Below are positions 25,392 to 39,718 of a stretch of DNA of 64,000 bases, in pieces. Every line of letters begins with the position of its first letter. Positions within the stretch are counted from its first letter, which is position 1. The DNA lies in the NCBI GenBank assembly GCA_035948415.1, contig DASZJD010000094.1, positions 41,875 to 105,874 of the forward strand, written 5' to 3'. Both the position numbers and the translations under genes were made by a program. The stretch is from Acidimicrobiia bacterium (GTDB lineage: Bacteria > Actinomycetota > Acidimicrobiia > IMCC26256 > PALSA-555). The notes beneath the pieces were generated by a model that was not told the DNA's origin, searched no databases, and saw only the letters and a program-made list of their open reading frames with translations.

Positions 25392-25814
25392 TCACTGAAC
25401 GGTCTTGGCGTCGAACTCGCGCAGCCGGTGGGCCAGTCCGCTCAACAGCTTGTGAGCGAACCCGGGCACCTCGTCGATGATGGCCGCGAACTCGCGCTGC
25501 CCGAGGACGGCGAGGTCCATCTCGGTCTTGGCGGTCACGGTCGCGTTGCGTGGCGCCCGGTCGAGGAGGGCCAGGTCGCCGAAGAAGGAGCCCGGACCGA
25601 GGGTGGCTACCCGCCGGCCGTGGCGCGTGACCTCCGCGGTGCCATCGAGGATGACGAAGAACTCGGCCCCGGCGGCGCCCTCTCGGACCAGGACCTTGCC
25701 GGCCGGCACCCGGACCTGCTCGGCCCGCCGGGCGACGAGCTGGAGCTCCTTCTTGGAGCAGGCCGAGAAGAGCGGGACCTCGGCGAGGTCCGGGAAGGCG
25801 CCACGCCGGGTCAT
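25392..25814 (-). CDS. Cyclic nucleotide-binding domain protein (no DNA-binding domain)
   Basis: 140 residues, a single cNMP-binding beta-barrel. The phosphate-binding cassette reads FGDLALLDRAPRNATV, with the conserved Arg and Ala-Thr but Asp in place of the usual Glu. The protein ends after a C-helix, so there is no Crp-type helix-turn-helix and it is not a transcription factor by itself. It may sense cAMP and regulate a partner, but none is evident. Start is ATG at 25812-25814; the gene is divergent from dnaK and a HAIR-like element lies between them. Confidence 0.88.
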   Translation of the reverse strand: MTRRGAFPDLAEVPLFSACSKKELQLVARRAEQVRVPAGKVLVREGAAGAEFFVILDGTAEVTRHGRRVATLGPGSFFGDLALLDRAPRNATVTAKTEMDLAVLGQREFAAIIDEVPGFAHKLLSGLAHRLREFDAKTVQ

Positions 25815-25888
25815 GCCGGCAATGTACCGATCCTGTCAACACGGAGGAACGGGCCGGGGGGGCCGGGAATAGGCTGTCGGGGGCCAAA

Positions 25889-25909
25889 GTTGATTGGATC
25901 ACACTCAAG
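25889..25909 (+). promoter_or_regulatory. HAIR-like HspR operator before dnaK
   Basis: Half-sites GTTGATT (25889-25895) and ACTCAAG (25903-25909) separated by seven bases (ggatcac). The right half is an exact match to the HAIR consensus CTTGAGT-N7-ACTCAAG; the left half keeps TTGA and the final T. It lies 26 bases before the dnaK ATG. HspR, encoded at the end of the same operon, is the obvious repressor. Consensus recalled from Streptomyces and Mycobacterium work. Confidence 0.75.
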
Positions 25910-25935
25910 CTTTTCGACACGGAGGCACATACGCC

Positions 25936-27789
25936 ATGCCAAAGGCCGTCGGCATCGACCTCGGCACCACGAACTCGGTCGTCTCGGTCCTCGAGGCGGG
26001 CGAGCCTGCCGTCATTCCCAACGCCGAGGGGTCCCGGACGACCCCGTCGGTGGTCGCCTTCTCGAAGACCGGCGAGGTGCTCGTCGGCGAGGTGGCCAAG
26101 CGCCAGGCGATCACCAACCCGGATCGGACGATTCGCTCGGTGAAGCGCCAGATGGGCACCTCGTGGACCGTCGACATCGACGGGAAGCAGTACACGCCCC
26201 AGGAGATCTCGGCCCGCATCCTCCAGAAGCTCAAGCGGGACGCGGAGGCCTATCTCGGCGACACCGTGACCCAGGCGGTGATCACCACCCCCGCGTACTT
26301 CGACGACGCCCAGCGGCAGGCCACGAAGGAGGCCGGCGAGGTGGCGGGCCTCGACGTGCTGCGGATCATCAACGAGCCCACCGCCGCCGCGCTCGCCTAC
26401 GGGCTCGACAAGGAGCATGACCTCACCATCCTGGTCTTCGACCTCGGTGGGGGGACCTTCGACGTGTCGCTGCTCGACCTCGGCGAGGGCGTCTTCGAGG
26501 TCAAGGCAACGGCGGGCAACACCCATCTCGGAGGCGACGACTGGGACCAGCGGGTCATCGACTGGATGGTCGCGGAGTTCAAGGGGGCGCACGGCGTCGA
26601 CCTGTCCGCCGACAAGATGGCCACTCAGCGTCTCAAGGAGGCGGCCGAGAAGGCGAAGATCGAGCTCTCCTCCTTGCAGGAGACGTCGATCAACCTTCCC
26701 TTCATCACCGCCACGCAGGCCGGCCCGCTGCACCTCGAGCTCAGCCTGTCTCGAGCCAAGTTCCAGGAGCTCACGGCGGATCTGCTGGATGCCTGCAAGG
26801 GACCCTTCGAGCAGGCGATCCGGGACGCCGGACTCGACCGCAACGCCATCGACCGCGTGATCCTGGTCGGCGGTTCGACGCGCATGCCCGCGGTGCAGGA
26901 CCTCGTCCGAGACCTGACCGGCAAGGAGGGCGACAAGGGCGTCAACCCTGACGAGGCCGTCGCCGTCGGCGCCGCCATCCAGGCCGGCGTGCTCAAGGGC
27001 GACGTCAAGGACGTCCTGCTGCTCGACGTGACACCGTTGTCGCTCGGCATCGAGACGAAGGGTCAGATCATGACCCGGCTCATAGAGCGGAACACCACGA
27101 TCCCCACGAAGCGGTCCGAGGTGTTCACCACTGCCGACGACAACCAGCCGAGCGTCGAGATCAAGGTCCTTCAGGGCGAGAGCGACATGGCGTACCGCAA
27201 CAAGATGCTCGGCACCTTCCAGCTCGTGGGCATCCCGCCCGCGCCTCGGGGTTTGCCCCAGATCGAGGTGACGTTCGACATCGACGCCAACGGCATCGTG
27301 CACGTCAGCGCCAAGGACCTTGGGACGGGCAAGGAGCAGGCCATGACCATCACGGGTGGGACGGCGCTCGGCAAGGACGAGATCGACCGCATGGTGAAGG
27401 AGGCGGAGGCGCACGCCGAGGAGGACCGGCGGCGACGCGAGGAGGCCGAGACCCGCAACAACGCGGACTCGCTCGTCTTCCAGACCGAGAAGCTGCTCAA
27501 GGAGCAGGCCGACAAGGTCACCGCCGAGGACCGGGCCAAGATCGAGGCCGCCCTCGGGGAGCTGAAGACGGCGCTCGCTGGAGAGGACGTCGACGTCGTC
27601 CGTCAGAAGCACGAGGCGCTCATCGCCGCGAGCCAGGAGTTCGCCCAGCGGCTGTACCAGGCTGCGCAAGCGAGTCAGCAGGCGACGGGAGGCCCCGGCG
27701 GCGCCGCCCCCGGCGGTGCGTCGCAGCCCGCGGACGACGAGGTGGCCGACGCGGAGATCGTCGACGAGGGTGAAACGCGCAGCGCGTGA
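25936..27789 (+). CDS. dnaK: Molecular chaperone DnaK
   Basis: Hsp70 of 617 residues. Signature N-terminus [25 protein letters not shown], the phosphate-2 motif [14 protein letters not shown], and the substrate-binding domain with [10 protein letters not shown]. The C-terminus ends [19 protein letters not shown], slightly different from the common EIVDEE tail. Folds and remodels proteins with DnaJ and GrpE in an ATP-dependent cycle. ATG at 25936 has a GGAGG site just upstream. The operon continues as grpE-dnaJ-hspR; a HAIR-like element precedes it. Confidence 0.98.
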   Translation: MPKAVGIDLGTTNSVVSVLEAGEPAVIPNAEGSRTTPSVVAFSKTGEVLVGEVAKRQAITNPDRTIRSVKRQMGTSWTVDIDGKQYTPQEISARILQKLKRDAEAYLGDTVTQAVITTPAYFDDAQRQATKEAGEVAGLDVLRIINEPTAAALAYGLDKEHDLTILVFDLGGGTFDVSLLDLGEGVFEVKATAGNTHLGGDDWDQRVIDWMVAEFKGAHGVDLSADKMATQRLKEAAEKAKIELSSLQETSINLPFITATQAGPLHLELSLSRAKFQELTADLLDACKGPFEQAIRDAGLDRNAIDRVILVGGSTRMPAVQDLVRDLTGKEGDKGVNPDEAVAVGAAIQAGVLKGDVKDVLLLDVTPLSLGIETKGQIMTRLIERNTTIPTKRSEVFTTADDNQPSVEIKVLQGESDMAYRNKMLGTFQLVGIPPAPRGLPQIEVTFDIDANGIVHVSAKDLGTGKEQAMTITGGTALGKDEIDRMVKEAEAHAEEDRRRREEAETRNNADSLVFQTEKLLKEQADKVTAEDRAKIEAALGELKTALAGEDVDVVRQKHEALIAASQEFAQRLYQAAQASQQATGGPGGAAPGGASQPADDEVADAEIVDEGETRSA

Positions 27790-27821
27790 TGCCCGAGTCC
27801 GAATGGGTGAAGGAGGAATCG

Positions 27822-28325
27822 GTGCGGGAGGTCCGGCCCATCGAGGAGGCCTCGGCCGACGAGGCCGAGGCGGACCTGGGTGAGGACATCGCGGCGCTCG
27901 CAAGGGAGCGGGACGAGATGCGGGGCCTCGCGCAGCGGCTGCAGGCAGACTTCGAGAACTACCGCAAGCGAATGCTGCGCGACCAGACCGACGCCATCAG
28001 TCGAGCCAATGAGGCGATCATCGAGCAGCTGCTGCCCGTGCTCGACACGTTCGAGCTAGCGCTCGGCCAGCTCGGGGATGTTGACGACAACGTGCGCAAG
28101 GGCGTGGAACTCGTGTTCGCGGAGTTCCTCGCGGTGCTCGAGAGGAACGGTCTCGAGCGCATCGACGCCACCGGCGTCCCCTTCGACCCCAACGTGCATG
28201 ACGCGGTGCTGCAGGAAGGTGGATCCGACGGAGAGCCGATTGTGACCGAGACAGTGCGAACGGGTTACCGCCTCAAGGGACGTGTACTGCGCCCGGCCAT
28301 GGTGAAGGTCGCCCGCAAGGACTGA
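27822..28325 (+). CDS. grpE: Nucleotide exchange factor GrpE
   Basis: About 167 residues. Long N-terminal coiled coil (ARERDEMRGLAQRLQADFENYRKRM), then the C-terminal wing with LLPVLDTFELAL and PNVHDAVLQEG, the family signature. Stimulates ADP release from DnaK. I chose GTG at 27822-27824, because a perfect AAGGAGGA lies six bases upstream; the ATG at 27789 (overlapping the dnaK stop) has only a weak site and would add 11 residues. If the longer start is used, the gene would overlap dnaK by one base. dnaJ follows after 4 bases. Confidence 0.95.
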   Translation: MREVRPIEEASADEAEADLGEDIAALARERDEMRGLAQRLQADFENYRKRMLRDQTDAISRANEAIIEQLLPVLDTFELALGQLGDVDDNVRKGVELVFAEFLAVLERNGLERIDATGVPFDPNVHDAVLQEGGSDGEPIVTETVRTGYRLKGRVLRPAMVKVARKD

Positions 28326-28329
28326 GCAG

Positions 28330-29496
28330 ATGGCACCGCAGCGCGAGTGGTTCGAGAAGGACTACTACGCGGTCCTCGGCGTCGAGCCTGGCGCGAGCGA
28401 CCGCGAGATCCAGCGCGCCTACCGACGCCTGGCCAAGGCGAACCACCCCGACGCGAACGCGGGGGACACCGCGGCCGAGGAGCGGTTCAAGGAGGTCTCG
28501 GCCGCCCACGACGTGCTGGGCGACTCGGAGAAGCGCCGTGAGTACGACCAGGTCCGTGAGATGGTCGCCTCGGGGGTCGGTCCGGGGGGCTTCGGGCCCG
28601 GCGGCTCGGGCGGGTTCAACGGCTTCGCCCCCGGCTTCGACGGCGCGACCTTCCACTTCGACGACGGCGGTGGCCTCGGCGATCTGCTCGGGAACCTGTT
28701 CGGCACCCGCAGCGGCGGTCGTCGCCGCGGGGGGCGCGGCGCCACCGGGCCTGTCCGGGGGGCCGATCTCGAGGCCGAGCTGCACCTGGAGTTCGTCGAT
28801 GCCGTGCACGGTGTCACCACGACGGTCGGTGTGACGTCGGACGCCCCGTGCCCGGTCTGCGGCGGGAGCGGGGCCGAGCCCGGCACCTTCCCGCAGCCCT
28901 GCCCGACCTGTGGCGGGACCGGCGCGGTGGCCGTCGATCAGGGGCCGTTCTCGTTCTCGCAGGTCTGCCCGACCTGTGGGGGACGGGGCGAGGTGATCGA
29001 GCATCGATGCAAGAAGTGCCGCGGGACCGGCGTCGAGCGGCGCCGGCGAGACGTGAAGGTGCGCATTCCCGCCGGGGTCGCCGACGGCCAACGGATCCGC
29101 GTCAAGGGGCGCGGCGGTGCCGGCCGCAACGGCGGCCCGCCCGGCGATCTCTATGTCGTGGTGCGCGTGGGGCCCCACGCGATCTTCGGCCGTCGGGGCA
29201 AGACGAATCTCACGGTCAAGGTGCCGGTGACCTTCGCCGAGGCGGCGCTCGGCAGCCAGGTCAAAGTGCCGACGCTCGATGGCCCGGTGACCGTCAAGGT
29301 GCCAGCCGGCACCCAGAGCGGCAAGACCGTCCGCGTCCGTGGACGCGGGATCCAGCCCGCGAAGGGCGAGCCTGGGGACCTGCTGGTGACGTTCGACGTC
29401 GTGGTGCCGACCGAACTCGACGACGACCAACGCGCCGCGGTGGCCGCCCTCGCCGAGCGGCTGCCCGGGAACCCGCGCGAGAAGCTCGGGGTGTAG
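28330..29496 (+). CDS. dnaJ: Chaperone protein DnaJ
   Basis: 388 residues: J domain with HPD at 39-41, a Gly/Phe-rich region (about 78-120), four zinc-finger repeats (CPVCGGSG, CPTCGGTG, CPTCGGRG, CKKCRGTG) and two C-terminal beta domains. Type I Hsp40 co-chaperone, stimulates DnaK ATPase. The loss-of-length G/F region and placement next to hspR resemble the actinobacterial dnaJ1. ATG at 28330 is four bases after grpE. hspR follows after 8 bases. Confidence 0.97.
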   Translation: MAPQREWFEKDYYAVLGVEPGASDREIQRAYRRLAKANHPDANAGDTAAEERFKEVSAAHDVLGDSEKRREYDQVREMVASGVGPGGFGPGGSGGFNGFAPGFDGATFHFDDGGGLGDLLGNLFGTRSGGRRRGGRGATGPVRGADLEAELHLEFVDAVHGVTTTVGVTSDAPCPVCGGSGAEPGTFPQPCPTCGGTGAVAVDQGPFSFSQVCPTCGGRGEVIEHRCKKCRGTGVERRRRDVKVRIPAGVADGQRIRVKGRGGAGRNGGPPGDLYVVVRVGPHAIFGRRGKTNLTVKVPVTFAEAALGSQVKVPTLDGPVTVKVPAGTQSGKTVRVRGRGIQPAKGEPGDLLVTFDVVVPTELDDDQRAAVAALAERLPGNPREKLGV

Positions 29497-29504
29497 GAGG
29501 AGCA

Positions 29505-29891
29505 ATGGAAGAGCGAGATCGAGCGCTCTACATCATCTCGGTGGCAGCTGAGCTCGCCGGGGTGCATGCCCAGACACTGCGCATCTACGAGCGCAAGGGC
29601 CTGATCGAGCCGCGCCGGACCGAAGGTGGCAGCCGTCGCTACTCGGATCGCGACATCACCCTGCTTCGGCGCATCCAGGACCTCACGAACGAGGGGGTCA
29701 GCCTGGCCGGCGTACGCAAGATCTTGGACCTCGAAAACGAGCTCGAGGACGCACGAGACCGGATCGGCGAGTTGGAGGCCGATGTGGAGGACCTGCGTGG
29801 TGAGCTGCGCGAGCGGATCGAGGCCGTGCACCGGCAGTACCGCCGCGCCCTCGTGCCGGTCAAGCGGGCCGTCGTCCCGGTGCGGCGGTGA
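29505..29891 (+). CDS. hspR: Heat-shock repressor HspR (MerR-like)
   Basis: 128 residues. N-terminal MerR-type winged helix (ELAGVHAQTLRIYERKGLIEPRRTEGGSRRYSDRDI), followed by the coiled coil ENELEDARDRIGELEADVEDLRGELRER and a basic tail. In actinobacteria HspR represses dnaK and clpB through HAIR operators, with DnaK as co-repressor. ATG at 29505 has TAGGAGGAG upstream. It is the last gene of the dnaK operon, which gives a negative feedback loop; a second HAIR-like site precedes clpB. Confidence 0.95.
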   Translation: MEERDRALYIISVAAELAGVHAQTLRIYERKGLIEPRRTEGGSRRYSDRDITLLRRIQDLTNEGVSLAGVRKILDLENELEDARDRIGELEADVEDLRGELRERIEAVHRQYRRALVPVKRAVVPVRR

Positions 29892-29894
29892 CCC

Positions 29895-30773
29895 CTACGC
29901 GGTGATCGAGGCCAGGAAATCGTGCAGGTCGCTCTGGGCCGGGGCGTGGCGCGGGTCGTGAACCGTGATGGTCACGGTGAGCGTGCGGCCGTCGGTCGTT
30001 CGTCCGATGAGCTGCTCGATCGTCGTGATGGGCAGGGCACCGGCGTCGAACGTGAGCAGCGTCGCCGGGCTGCCGGCCAGCGTGATGTCGGTGCTGCTGG
30101 TGAGGCGGATCCCGGGATACTGCGGGCGGAGATCGTTCGTCGCGGTTTGCTGAAGCTCCGCGGAGCTGGGCCGCGGGCCTCGGGCGGCGCCGATGATCAG
30201 GGACACCGTCGCGAGCTGGTCGGCGGGCGCCCGCGTCGGAGCGACCAGGAAGCTCACTCCCTGGCCGGCGATCACGCTGTTGGTGCGCCACGAGCGGGGA
30301 TAGAAGAGGGAGAATCGGGCGCTGGCGTCTCGGTATGGCGTCACCTCGGCCAGGACTGGGCGCGGCGGGCTCGGCGTGAGCAGCGCCGCGCCGGCGGCGC
30401 CCGCGATCAGCAGCGGGAGCACGGCGGCCACGAGCACCAGATGCCGGCGGCGACGCGGGCGAGGAGCGGCTGCGGTCGGCACCGCCGGCGGTGCCGGTGC
30501 CGCTTCGGGCGGAGCCGCGCGCGCCTCGAGCTCGGGGAGCGCCCGGATGCTCAACGGCGGCGCTTCGGCGATCCGGAGGGCCGAGCGGCCCCACTGGATC
30601 GGTGCGGGCAGCTCGCTCAACTCGGGCCGCCAGGCGATCCCCGGCTCCGCCAGGGGAGAGTCGGTCACCCACGCGGTCCAGTGGTCGCCGGCCCACCACC
30701 GCAGCCGCGACTCCACGAGGAGCGGGTCACGATGCCAGGAGGGTCCCGGCAGGGTGGGGTCGGGCACGTCCAT
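29895..30773 (-). CDS. Membrane-anchored protein with DUF2510-like N-terminus
   Basis: About 292 residues. The N-terminus has a tryptophan-rich motif (SWHRDPLLVESRLRWWAGDHWTAWV) resembling DUF2510, which in actinobacteria often precedes a membrane helix. A Pro/Ala-rich linker follows, then one helix (about 112-135, LVLVAAVLPLLIAGAAGAALL) and an extracytoplasmic ~150-residue domain with a possible PsbP/lipoprotein-like fold. Function unknown. I chose ATG at 30771-30773; the open frame reaches 30902 but would cover the HAIR-like site and clpB start. It ends 3 bases from the hspR stop, convergent. Confidence 0.72.
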   Translation of the reverse strand: MDVPDPTLPGPSWHRDPLLVESRLRWWAGDHWTAWVTDSPLAEPGIAWRPELSELPAPIQWGRSALRIAEAPPLSIRALPELEARAAPPEAAPAPPAVPTAAAPRPRRRRHLVLVAAVLPLLIAGAAGAALLTPSPPRPVLAEVTPYRDASARFSLFYPRSWRTNSVIAGQGVSFLVAPTRAPADQLATVSLIIGAARGPRPSSAELQQTATNDLRPQYPGIRLTSSTDITLAGSPATLLTFDAGALPITTIEQLIGRTTDGRTLTVTITVHDPRHAPAQSDLHDFLASITA

Positions 30774-30842
30774 CCAGGCCAGGCTGTGGGCGACGACCGC
30801 TCGATGGTCGCACAGGAGGCGCCGAGATTGGCGGAATACAGA

Positions 30843-30863
30843 CTTGATGCAGGCGTTATCAAC
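30843..30863 (+). promoter_or_regulatory. HAIR-like HspR operator before clpB
   Basis: Half-sites CTTGATG (30843-30849) and TATCAAC (30857-30863) with a seven-base spacer (caggcgt). CTTGA agrees with the HAIR consensus left half; the right half is the reverse complement of GTTGATA, the same GTTGAT core used in the left half before dnaK. It lies 32 bases before the clpB ATG. Weaker than the dnaK site, but the identical N7 geometry supports it. Confidence 0.6.
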
Positions 30864-30895
30864 TTCCGGCGCACGCTTGGGAGGTGGACGGCCTG

Positions 30896-33469
<2,574 letters not shown>

Positions 33470-33556
33470 ACGCGGCGAGACGTCGCCGATGGTTCTAGAC
33501 ATTCCCGAAGCCGTGGCGTCCGGCGGCGACTACGATGCCGTCAACGTGACTGCTGA

Positions 33557-36162
<2,606 letters not shown>

Positions 36163-36170
36163 CGCATTCC

Positions 36171-36416
36171 CTAGAAGAAGGTTGTCGGTCGACGCACCCC
36201 ACGGTTCATGTTCATCGCCGACGAGCGCCGTCCTCGGGTTCGGATTCCTGCCGCGACGAGCGCGCACTCGACGCATCGCACCGGTTGGCGTTTCGTCGTC
36301 GGAGGCACCAGGCAGTCGGCGCACCAGGTCTCCCCGCAGTCCTCGCAACGGCCGACGGCGCGTTCCGCCCAGTGCTTGGCGCATGTGCCGACATTCGACA
36401 GCCCGTTGCCGCTCAC
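36171..36416 (-). CDS. Small cysteine-rich zinc-binding protein (B-box-like)
   Basis: About 81 residues, with the pattern C-x-H (CAKH), C-x2-C (CEDC), C-x2-C (CADC) and C-x2-C (CVEC), resembling a B-box-type zinc finger, followed by a basic C-terminal tail. Function unknown; similar small zinc proteins are common in actinobacterial genomes and often sit before a membrane segment, which is absent here. GTG at 36414-36416 has GGGAGGGG upstream. It lies on the opposite strand between purD (8 bases) and purB (104 bases), so it interrupts the purine gene order. Confidence 0.72.
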   Translation of the reverse strand: MSGNGLSNVGTCAKHWAERAVGRCEDCGETWCADCLVPPTTKRQPVRCVECALVAAGIRTRGRRSSAMNMNRGVRRPTTFF

Positions 36417-36520
36417 GGGCGCCCCTCCCGGTGGCTCAGCCCTCACGCCAGCGCCGCCGGTCGCGAAGACCCGTGGGCGCAGCCCTGGCTCCTACAGTGT
36501 CGACCAGGAGGAAGCCGGCC

Positions 36521-37825
36521 TTGATTGCCCGTTACGCGCTCGAGCCGATGGCCCGTCTGTTCACGGACGAGGAGCGCTACGCCACGTGGCTGGAGGTCGA
36601 GGTCTTGGCGGTCGAGGCCTGGGCGAAGTTGGGTGTCGTCCCCGCCGAGGACGCAGTGGCGATTCGCGAGCGCGCAGGATTCGAGGTCGCCGCGATCGAG
36701 GCTCGGGAGCTCATCACCGACCACGACACCGCGGCGTTCGTCGACGTGGTTCAGGCAAGCGTCGGGGGCCCTGCCGCTCGGTGGATCCATCACGGGCTGA
36801 CCTCGAGCGACGTCGTCGACACGGCCCTGTCGGTCACGCTCGTCCGAGCCTGTGACCTCTTGCTCGAGGCCGTGGACGCGCTGCAGGCGGTCGTCGCCGA
36901 TCGGGCCCGCGAGTTCCGCACCGTCCCGATGGTGGGTCGAACGCACGGCATCCACGCCGAGCCCACGACCTTTGGCGCCAAGCTGGCGCTGTGGGCCCTG
37001 GCGCTGCGACGCGACGGCCATCGTGTCGAGCGTGCCCGAGCCGGGATCGCAGTCGGGAAGCTCTCGGGTCCGGTCGGCACCTACTCGCACGTCGATCCGG
37101 AGGTCGAGGCCTTCGTCTGCGAGCGACTCGGCCTCCGCGCCGTGCCCGCAACCCAAGTGATCGCGAGGGACCGCCACGCCGAGCTGCTCTATGCCTGTGC
37201 CTCCCTGGGCGCGACCGTCGAGGCCTGCGCGCTCCAGATCAGGCTGCTCCAGCGCACTGAGGTCGGCGAGGTGGCCGAGCCGTTCCGGACCGGCGCCCAA
37301 AAGGGCTCGAGCGCGATGCCGCACAAGCGCAACCCAGTGAAGAGCGAGCAGCTCTGCGGCCTGGCTCGCGTGCTGCGGGTGAACGTCGTGGCCGGGCTCG
37401 AGGACGTCGCCCTCTGGGACGAGCGGGATATCTCCCAATCGTCCGTGGAGCGGATCGTGCTTCCCGACTCGTTGCAGCTCGCCTATTACGTCGCCGTTCG
37501 ACTCCGGGAGATCGTGCAGGGCCTCGACGTGTACCCGCTTCGGATGCGGGCCAACCTGGAGTCGTCGCACGGGCTGGTCTTCAGCCAAGGCGTCCTGCTC
37601 GCGCTCGTCGATGCGGGTTGGACCCGAGACGACGCCTATCGGGTCGTCCAACGAGCCGCCGTTCAGTCGTGGGAGCAGGGCCGCCCGTTGCTCGAAGTCC
37701 TGCGCGACGACGACGAGGTCGTCGCGACGCTCGGCGACCGGCTCGCAGCGTGCTTCGACCTCACGTCGGTGCTTGAGCACGCGACGCGTGCCGTCGACGC
37801 CCTCGACGAGCCGGGCGGCCTGTGA
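36521..37825 (+). CDS. purB: Adenylosuccinate lyase
   Basis: 434 residues, fumarase/aspartase superfamily. Cleaves SAICAR and adenylosuccinate. Conserved parts: TSSDVVDTALS, GRTHGIHAEPTTFG (catalytic His), and the signature loop GSSAMPHKRNPVKSEQ with the catalytic Ser. I chose TTG at 36521 as the start: AGGAGG is 9 bases upstream and the protein then begins MIARYALEPMA, as expected for the family. GTG at 36497 is in frame as an alternative. purC overlaps its stop (GTGA). Confidence 0.95.
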   Translation: MIARYALEPMARLFTDEERYATWLEVEVLAVEAWAKLGVVPAEDAVAIRERAGFEVAAIEARELITDHDTAAFVDVVQASVGGPAARWIHHGLTSSDVVDTALSVTLVRACDLLLEAVDALQAVVADRAREFRTVPMVGRTHGIHAEPTTFGAKLALWALALRRDGHRVERARAGIAVGKLSGPVGTYSHVDPEVEAFVCERLGLRAVPATQVIARDRHAELLYACASLGATVEACALQIRLLQRTEVGEVAEPFRTGAQKGSSAMPHKRNPVKSEQLCGLARVLRVNVVAGLEDVALWDERDISQSSVERIVLPDSLQLAYYVAVRLREIVQGLDVYPLRMRANLESSHGLVFSQGVLLALVDAGWTRDDAYRVVQRAAVQSWEQGRPLLEVLRDDDEVVATLGDRLAACFDLTSVLEHATRAVDALDEPGGL

Positions 37826-38712
37826 CTGGGGTCGCCCTCCCGCACCGATACACGGGCAAGGTCCGTGATCTCTACGCTGTAGCTTCCGACCAGATCTTGA
37901 TCGTCGCCTCCAATCGCATCTCGGTGTTCGACGTGGTGCTCGGTGACGAAATCCCGGACAAAGGGCGCGCCCTCACCGCCCTCTCGACGTTCTGGTTCAC
38001 GCGGACGGCGGGGCTGGCCGCGAACCACTTTCTCTCCGCGGACCCGAATCAGTTTCCGGCCGGCGCCGGGGTCGAGGCAGCGGGTCGGGCGATGCTCGTC
38101 CGCGCGGCGCAGCCGGTACGCCTCGAATGCATCGCCCGCGGGTACCTGTTCGGCTCGGCGTTCGAGGAGTACGACGAGAGGGGCACGGTCGGTGGGCACC
38201 GGCTCCCGTCGGGTCTTCGTCGAGCCGAGTGCCTCGCCGAACCGCTGTTCACGTCGACGACGAAGGCTGAGCCCGGAGCGGGTCACGACGAGGCGCTCAC
38301 CGACGCAGAGGCGGCGACGCGAGTCGGCGAGACGACCTTCGAGCGGTGCCGCGACACGACCTTGGCGCTCTACCGATTCGCTGCCCGGCATGCCGAGGCC
38401 CGTGGCCTGCTCCTCGCCGACACCAAGCTCGAATTCGGATGCGTCGGCGACGAGCTCGTGGTGATCGACGAGCTCCTGACGCCAGACTCCTCGCGCTACT
38501 GGGACGCAGAGCAGTACGCGGTTGGCACGTCACCACCGTCCTTCGACAAGCAGTACGTCCGTGACTACTACGCCAGCATCGGGTGGGACCACACGCCGCC
38601 TGCACCCGAGCTGCCCCACTCGGTGATCGTCGGGACCCGCGATCGATACATCGAGGCGTACGAGCGGCTCACCGGCCTCCGCTTCGCGGCGTGGCACGCG
38701 CCGCGCCCGTGA
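37822..38712 (+). CDS. purC: Phosphoribosylaminoimidazole-succinocarboxamide synthase
   Basis: 296 residues; makes SAICAR. Motifs: YTGKVRDLYAV, RISVFDVVLGDEIPDKG, RLECIARGYLFGSAF, LADTKLEFG and IDELLTPDSSRYW. The GTG overlaps the purB stop by 4 bases, so they are coupled. Ends 53 bases before purS. Length and motif order are those of the long bacterial/plant-type enzyme. Confidence 0.97.
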   Translation: MTGVALPHRYTGKVRDLYAVASDQILIVASNRISVFDVVLGDEIPDKGRALTALSTFWFTRTAGLAANHFLSADPNQFPAGAGVEAAGRAMLVRAAQPVRLECIARGYLFGSAFEEYDERGTVGGHRLPSGLRRAECLAEPLFTSTTKAEPGAGHDEALTDAEAATRVGETTFERCRDTTLALYRFAARHAEARGLLLADTKLEFGCVGDELVVIDELLTPDSSRYWDAEQYAVGTSPPSFDKQYVRDYYASIGWDHTPPAPELPHSVIVGTRDRYIEAYERLTGLRFAAWHAPRP

Positions 38713-38765
38713 GGGACGGGGCGACATCCATCGGGACCGGCCGAGCCGGCCGGTAGAGTCGATTC

Positions 38766-39029
38766 GTGCGCTACGAGGCCCGCATCGAGGTGACGCACCT
38801 CCCTGGCGTTCTGGATCCCCAAGGAGCCACGGTCGAGCGGGCGCTCCCCGCCCTGGGCTACCACAACGTCAGCGACGTCCGGATCGGCAAGTGCATCCGC
38901 CTTGTCGTCGAGGCTGCCGACCGGGACGGGGCCCGCCGCCAGGTCGAGGCGATGTGCGAGCGTCTGCTCGTGAACCCCGTGATCGAGGCCTACGACGTCG
39001 AGCTCGCTGACCTCCTGCCGGCAGGCTGA
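38766..39029 (+). CDS. purS: FGAM synthase subunit PurS
   Basis: 87 residues, normal for PurS, which holds the small PurL and PurQ together in the FGAM synthase complex. The sequence contains the expected LPGVLDPQGATVERAL and VSDVRIGKCIRL. GTG at 38766. Two bases separate it from purQ. Its presence agrees with the small PurL type below. Confidence 0.96.
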   Translation: MRYEARIEVTHLPGVLDPQGATVERALPALGYHNVSDVRIGKCIRLVVEAADRDGARRQVEAMCERLLVNPVIEAYDVELADLLPAG

Positions 39030-39031
39030 TC

Positions 39032-39715
39032 GTGGGGGCGCGGGTCGCGATCGTCGTGTTTCCCGGGACGAACTGTGAGCTCGACGTGGCCACCGCCGTC
39101 GAGGGCCGGGGCGGCGTCCCCGAGCTGGTGTTCCACACCGAGACCACCCTGCGGGGGGCTGACGCAGTGGTGATCCCCGGTGGCTTCGCGCACGGCGACT
39201 ACCTGCGAACCGGCGCGCTGGCCCGCTTCTCGCCCGTCATGACCGCGGTGAGCGAGCACGCTGCGAGCGGCGGCCCGGTCGTCGGCATCTGCAACGGGTT
39301 CCAAGTGCTCACGGAGGCGGCACTGCTGCCGGGCGCGCTCCGGAAGAACGCTGGGCTCAGGTTCTTGTGTCAGACCGTCGCGTGCCGCGTCACGGGCACG
39401 CGATCGGCGCTGACCCGACGGGCACCACTGGGAGCCGTGCTGCAGCTGCCGATCAACCATTTCGAGGGTGCCTACACGTGCGACCAGGGCACGCTCGATG
39501 AGCTCCGCGCTGAGGAACGGGTCGTGCTGCGCTACGTCGACAACCCCAACGGCAGCGTCGACGACATTGCCGGCGTCGCCAACGAGACCGGCAACGTCGT
39601 CGGACTCATGCCCCACCCCGAGCGGGCTTCGGACGCCCTGCTCGGCTCCGCCGACGGCGTGGTCCTCCTCGAGTCGTTCCTCGCGGCGGCAGCAGACCGC
39701 TCGGTGGCGGCGTGA
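39032..39715 (+). CDS. purQ: FGAM synthase glutaminase subunit PurQ
   Basis: 227 residues, class I glutamine amidotransferase. Catalytic nucleophile Cys in GICNGFQVL; the N-terminus IVVFPGTNCE and GGFAHGDYLR are standard; the Cys-His-Glu triad is completed by MPHPE near the C-terminus. Supplies ammonia to PurL. GTG at 39032, two bases after purS. An opposite-strand gene follows, stops 3 bases apart, so transcription of the operon may be affected before purL. Confidence 0.97.
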   Translation: MGARVAIVVFPGTNCELDVATAVEGRGGVPELVFHTETTLRGADAVVIPGGFAHGDYLRTGALARFSPVMTAVSEHAASGGPVVGICNGFQVLTEAALLPGALRKNAGLRFLCQTVACRVTGTRSALTRRAPLGAVLQLPINHFEGAYTCDQGTLDELRAEERVVLRYVDNPNGSVDDIAGVANETGNVVGLMPHPERASDALLGSADGVVLLESFLAAAADRSVAA

Positions 39716-39718
39716 GGG

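Noticed and set aside
25894..25935. Earlier start for DnaK
   Set aside because: The added residues overlap the HAIR-like site and have no conserved sequence; the ATG at 25936 has a ribosome site.
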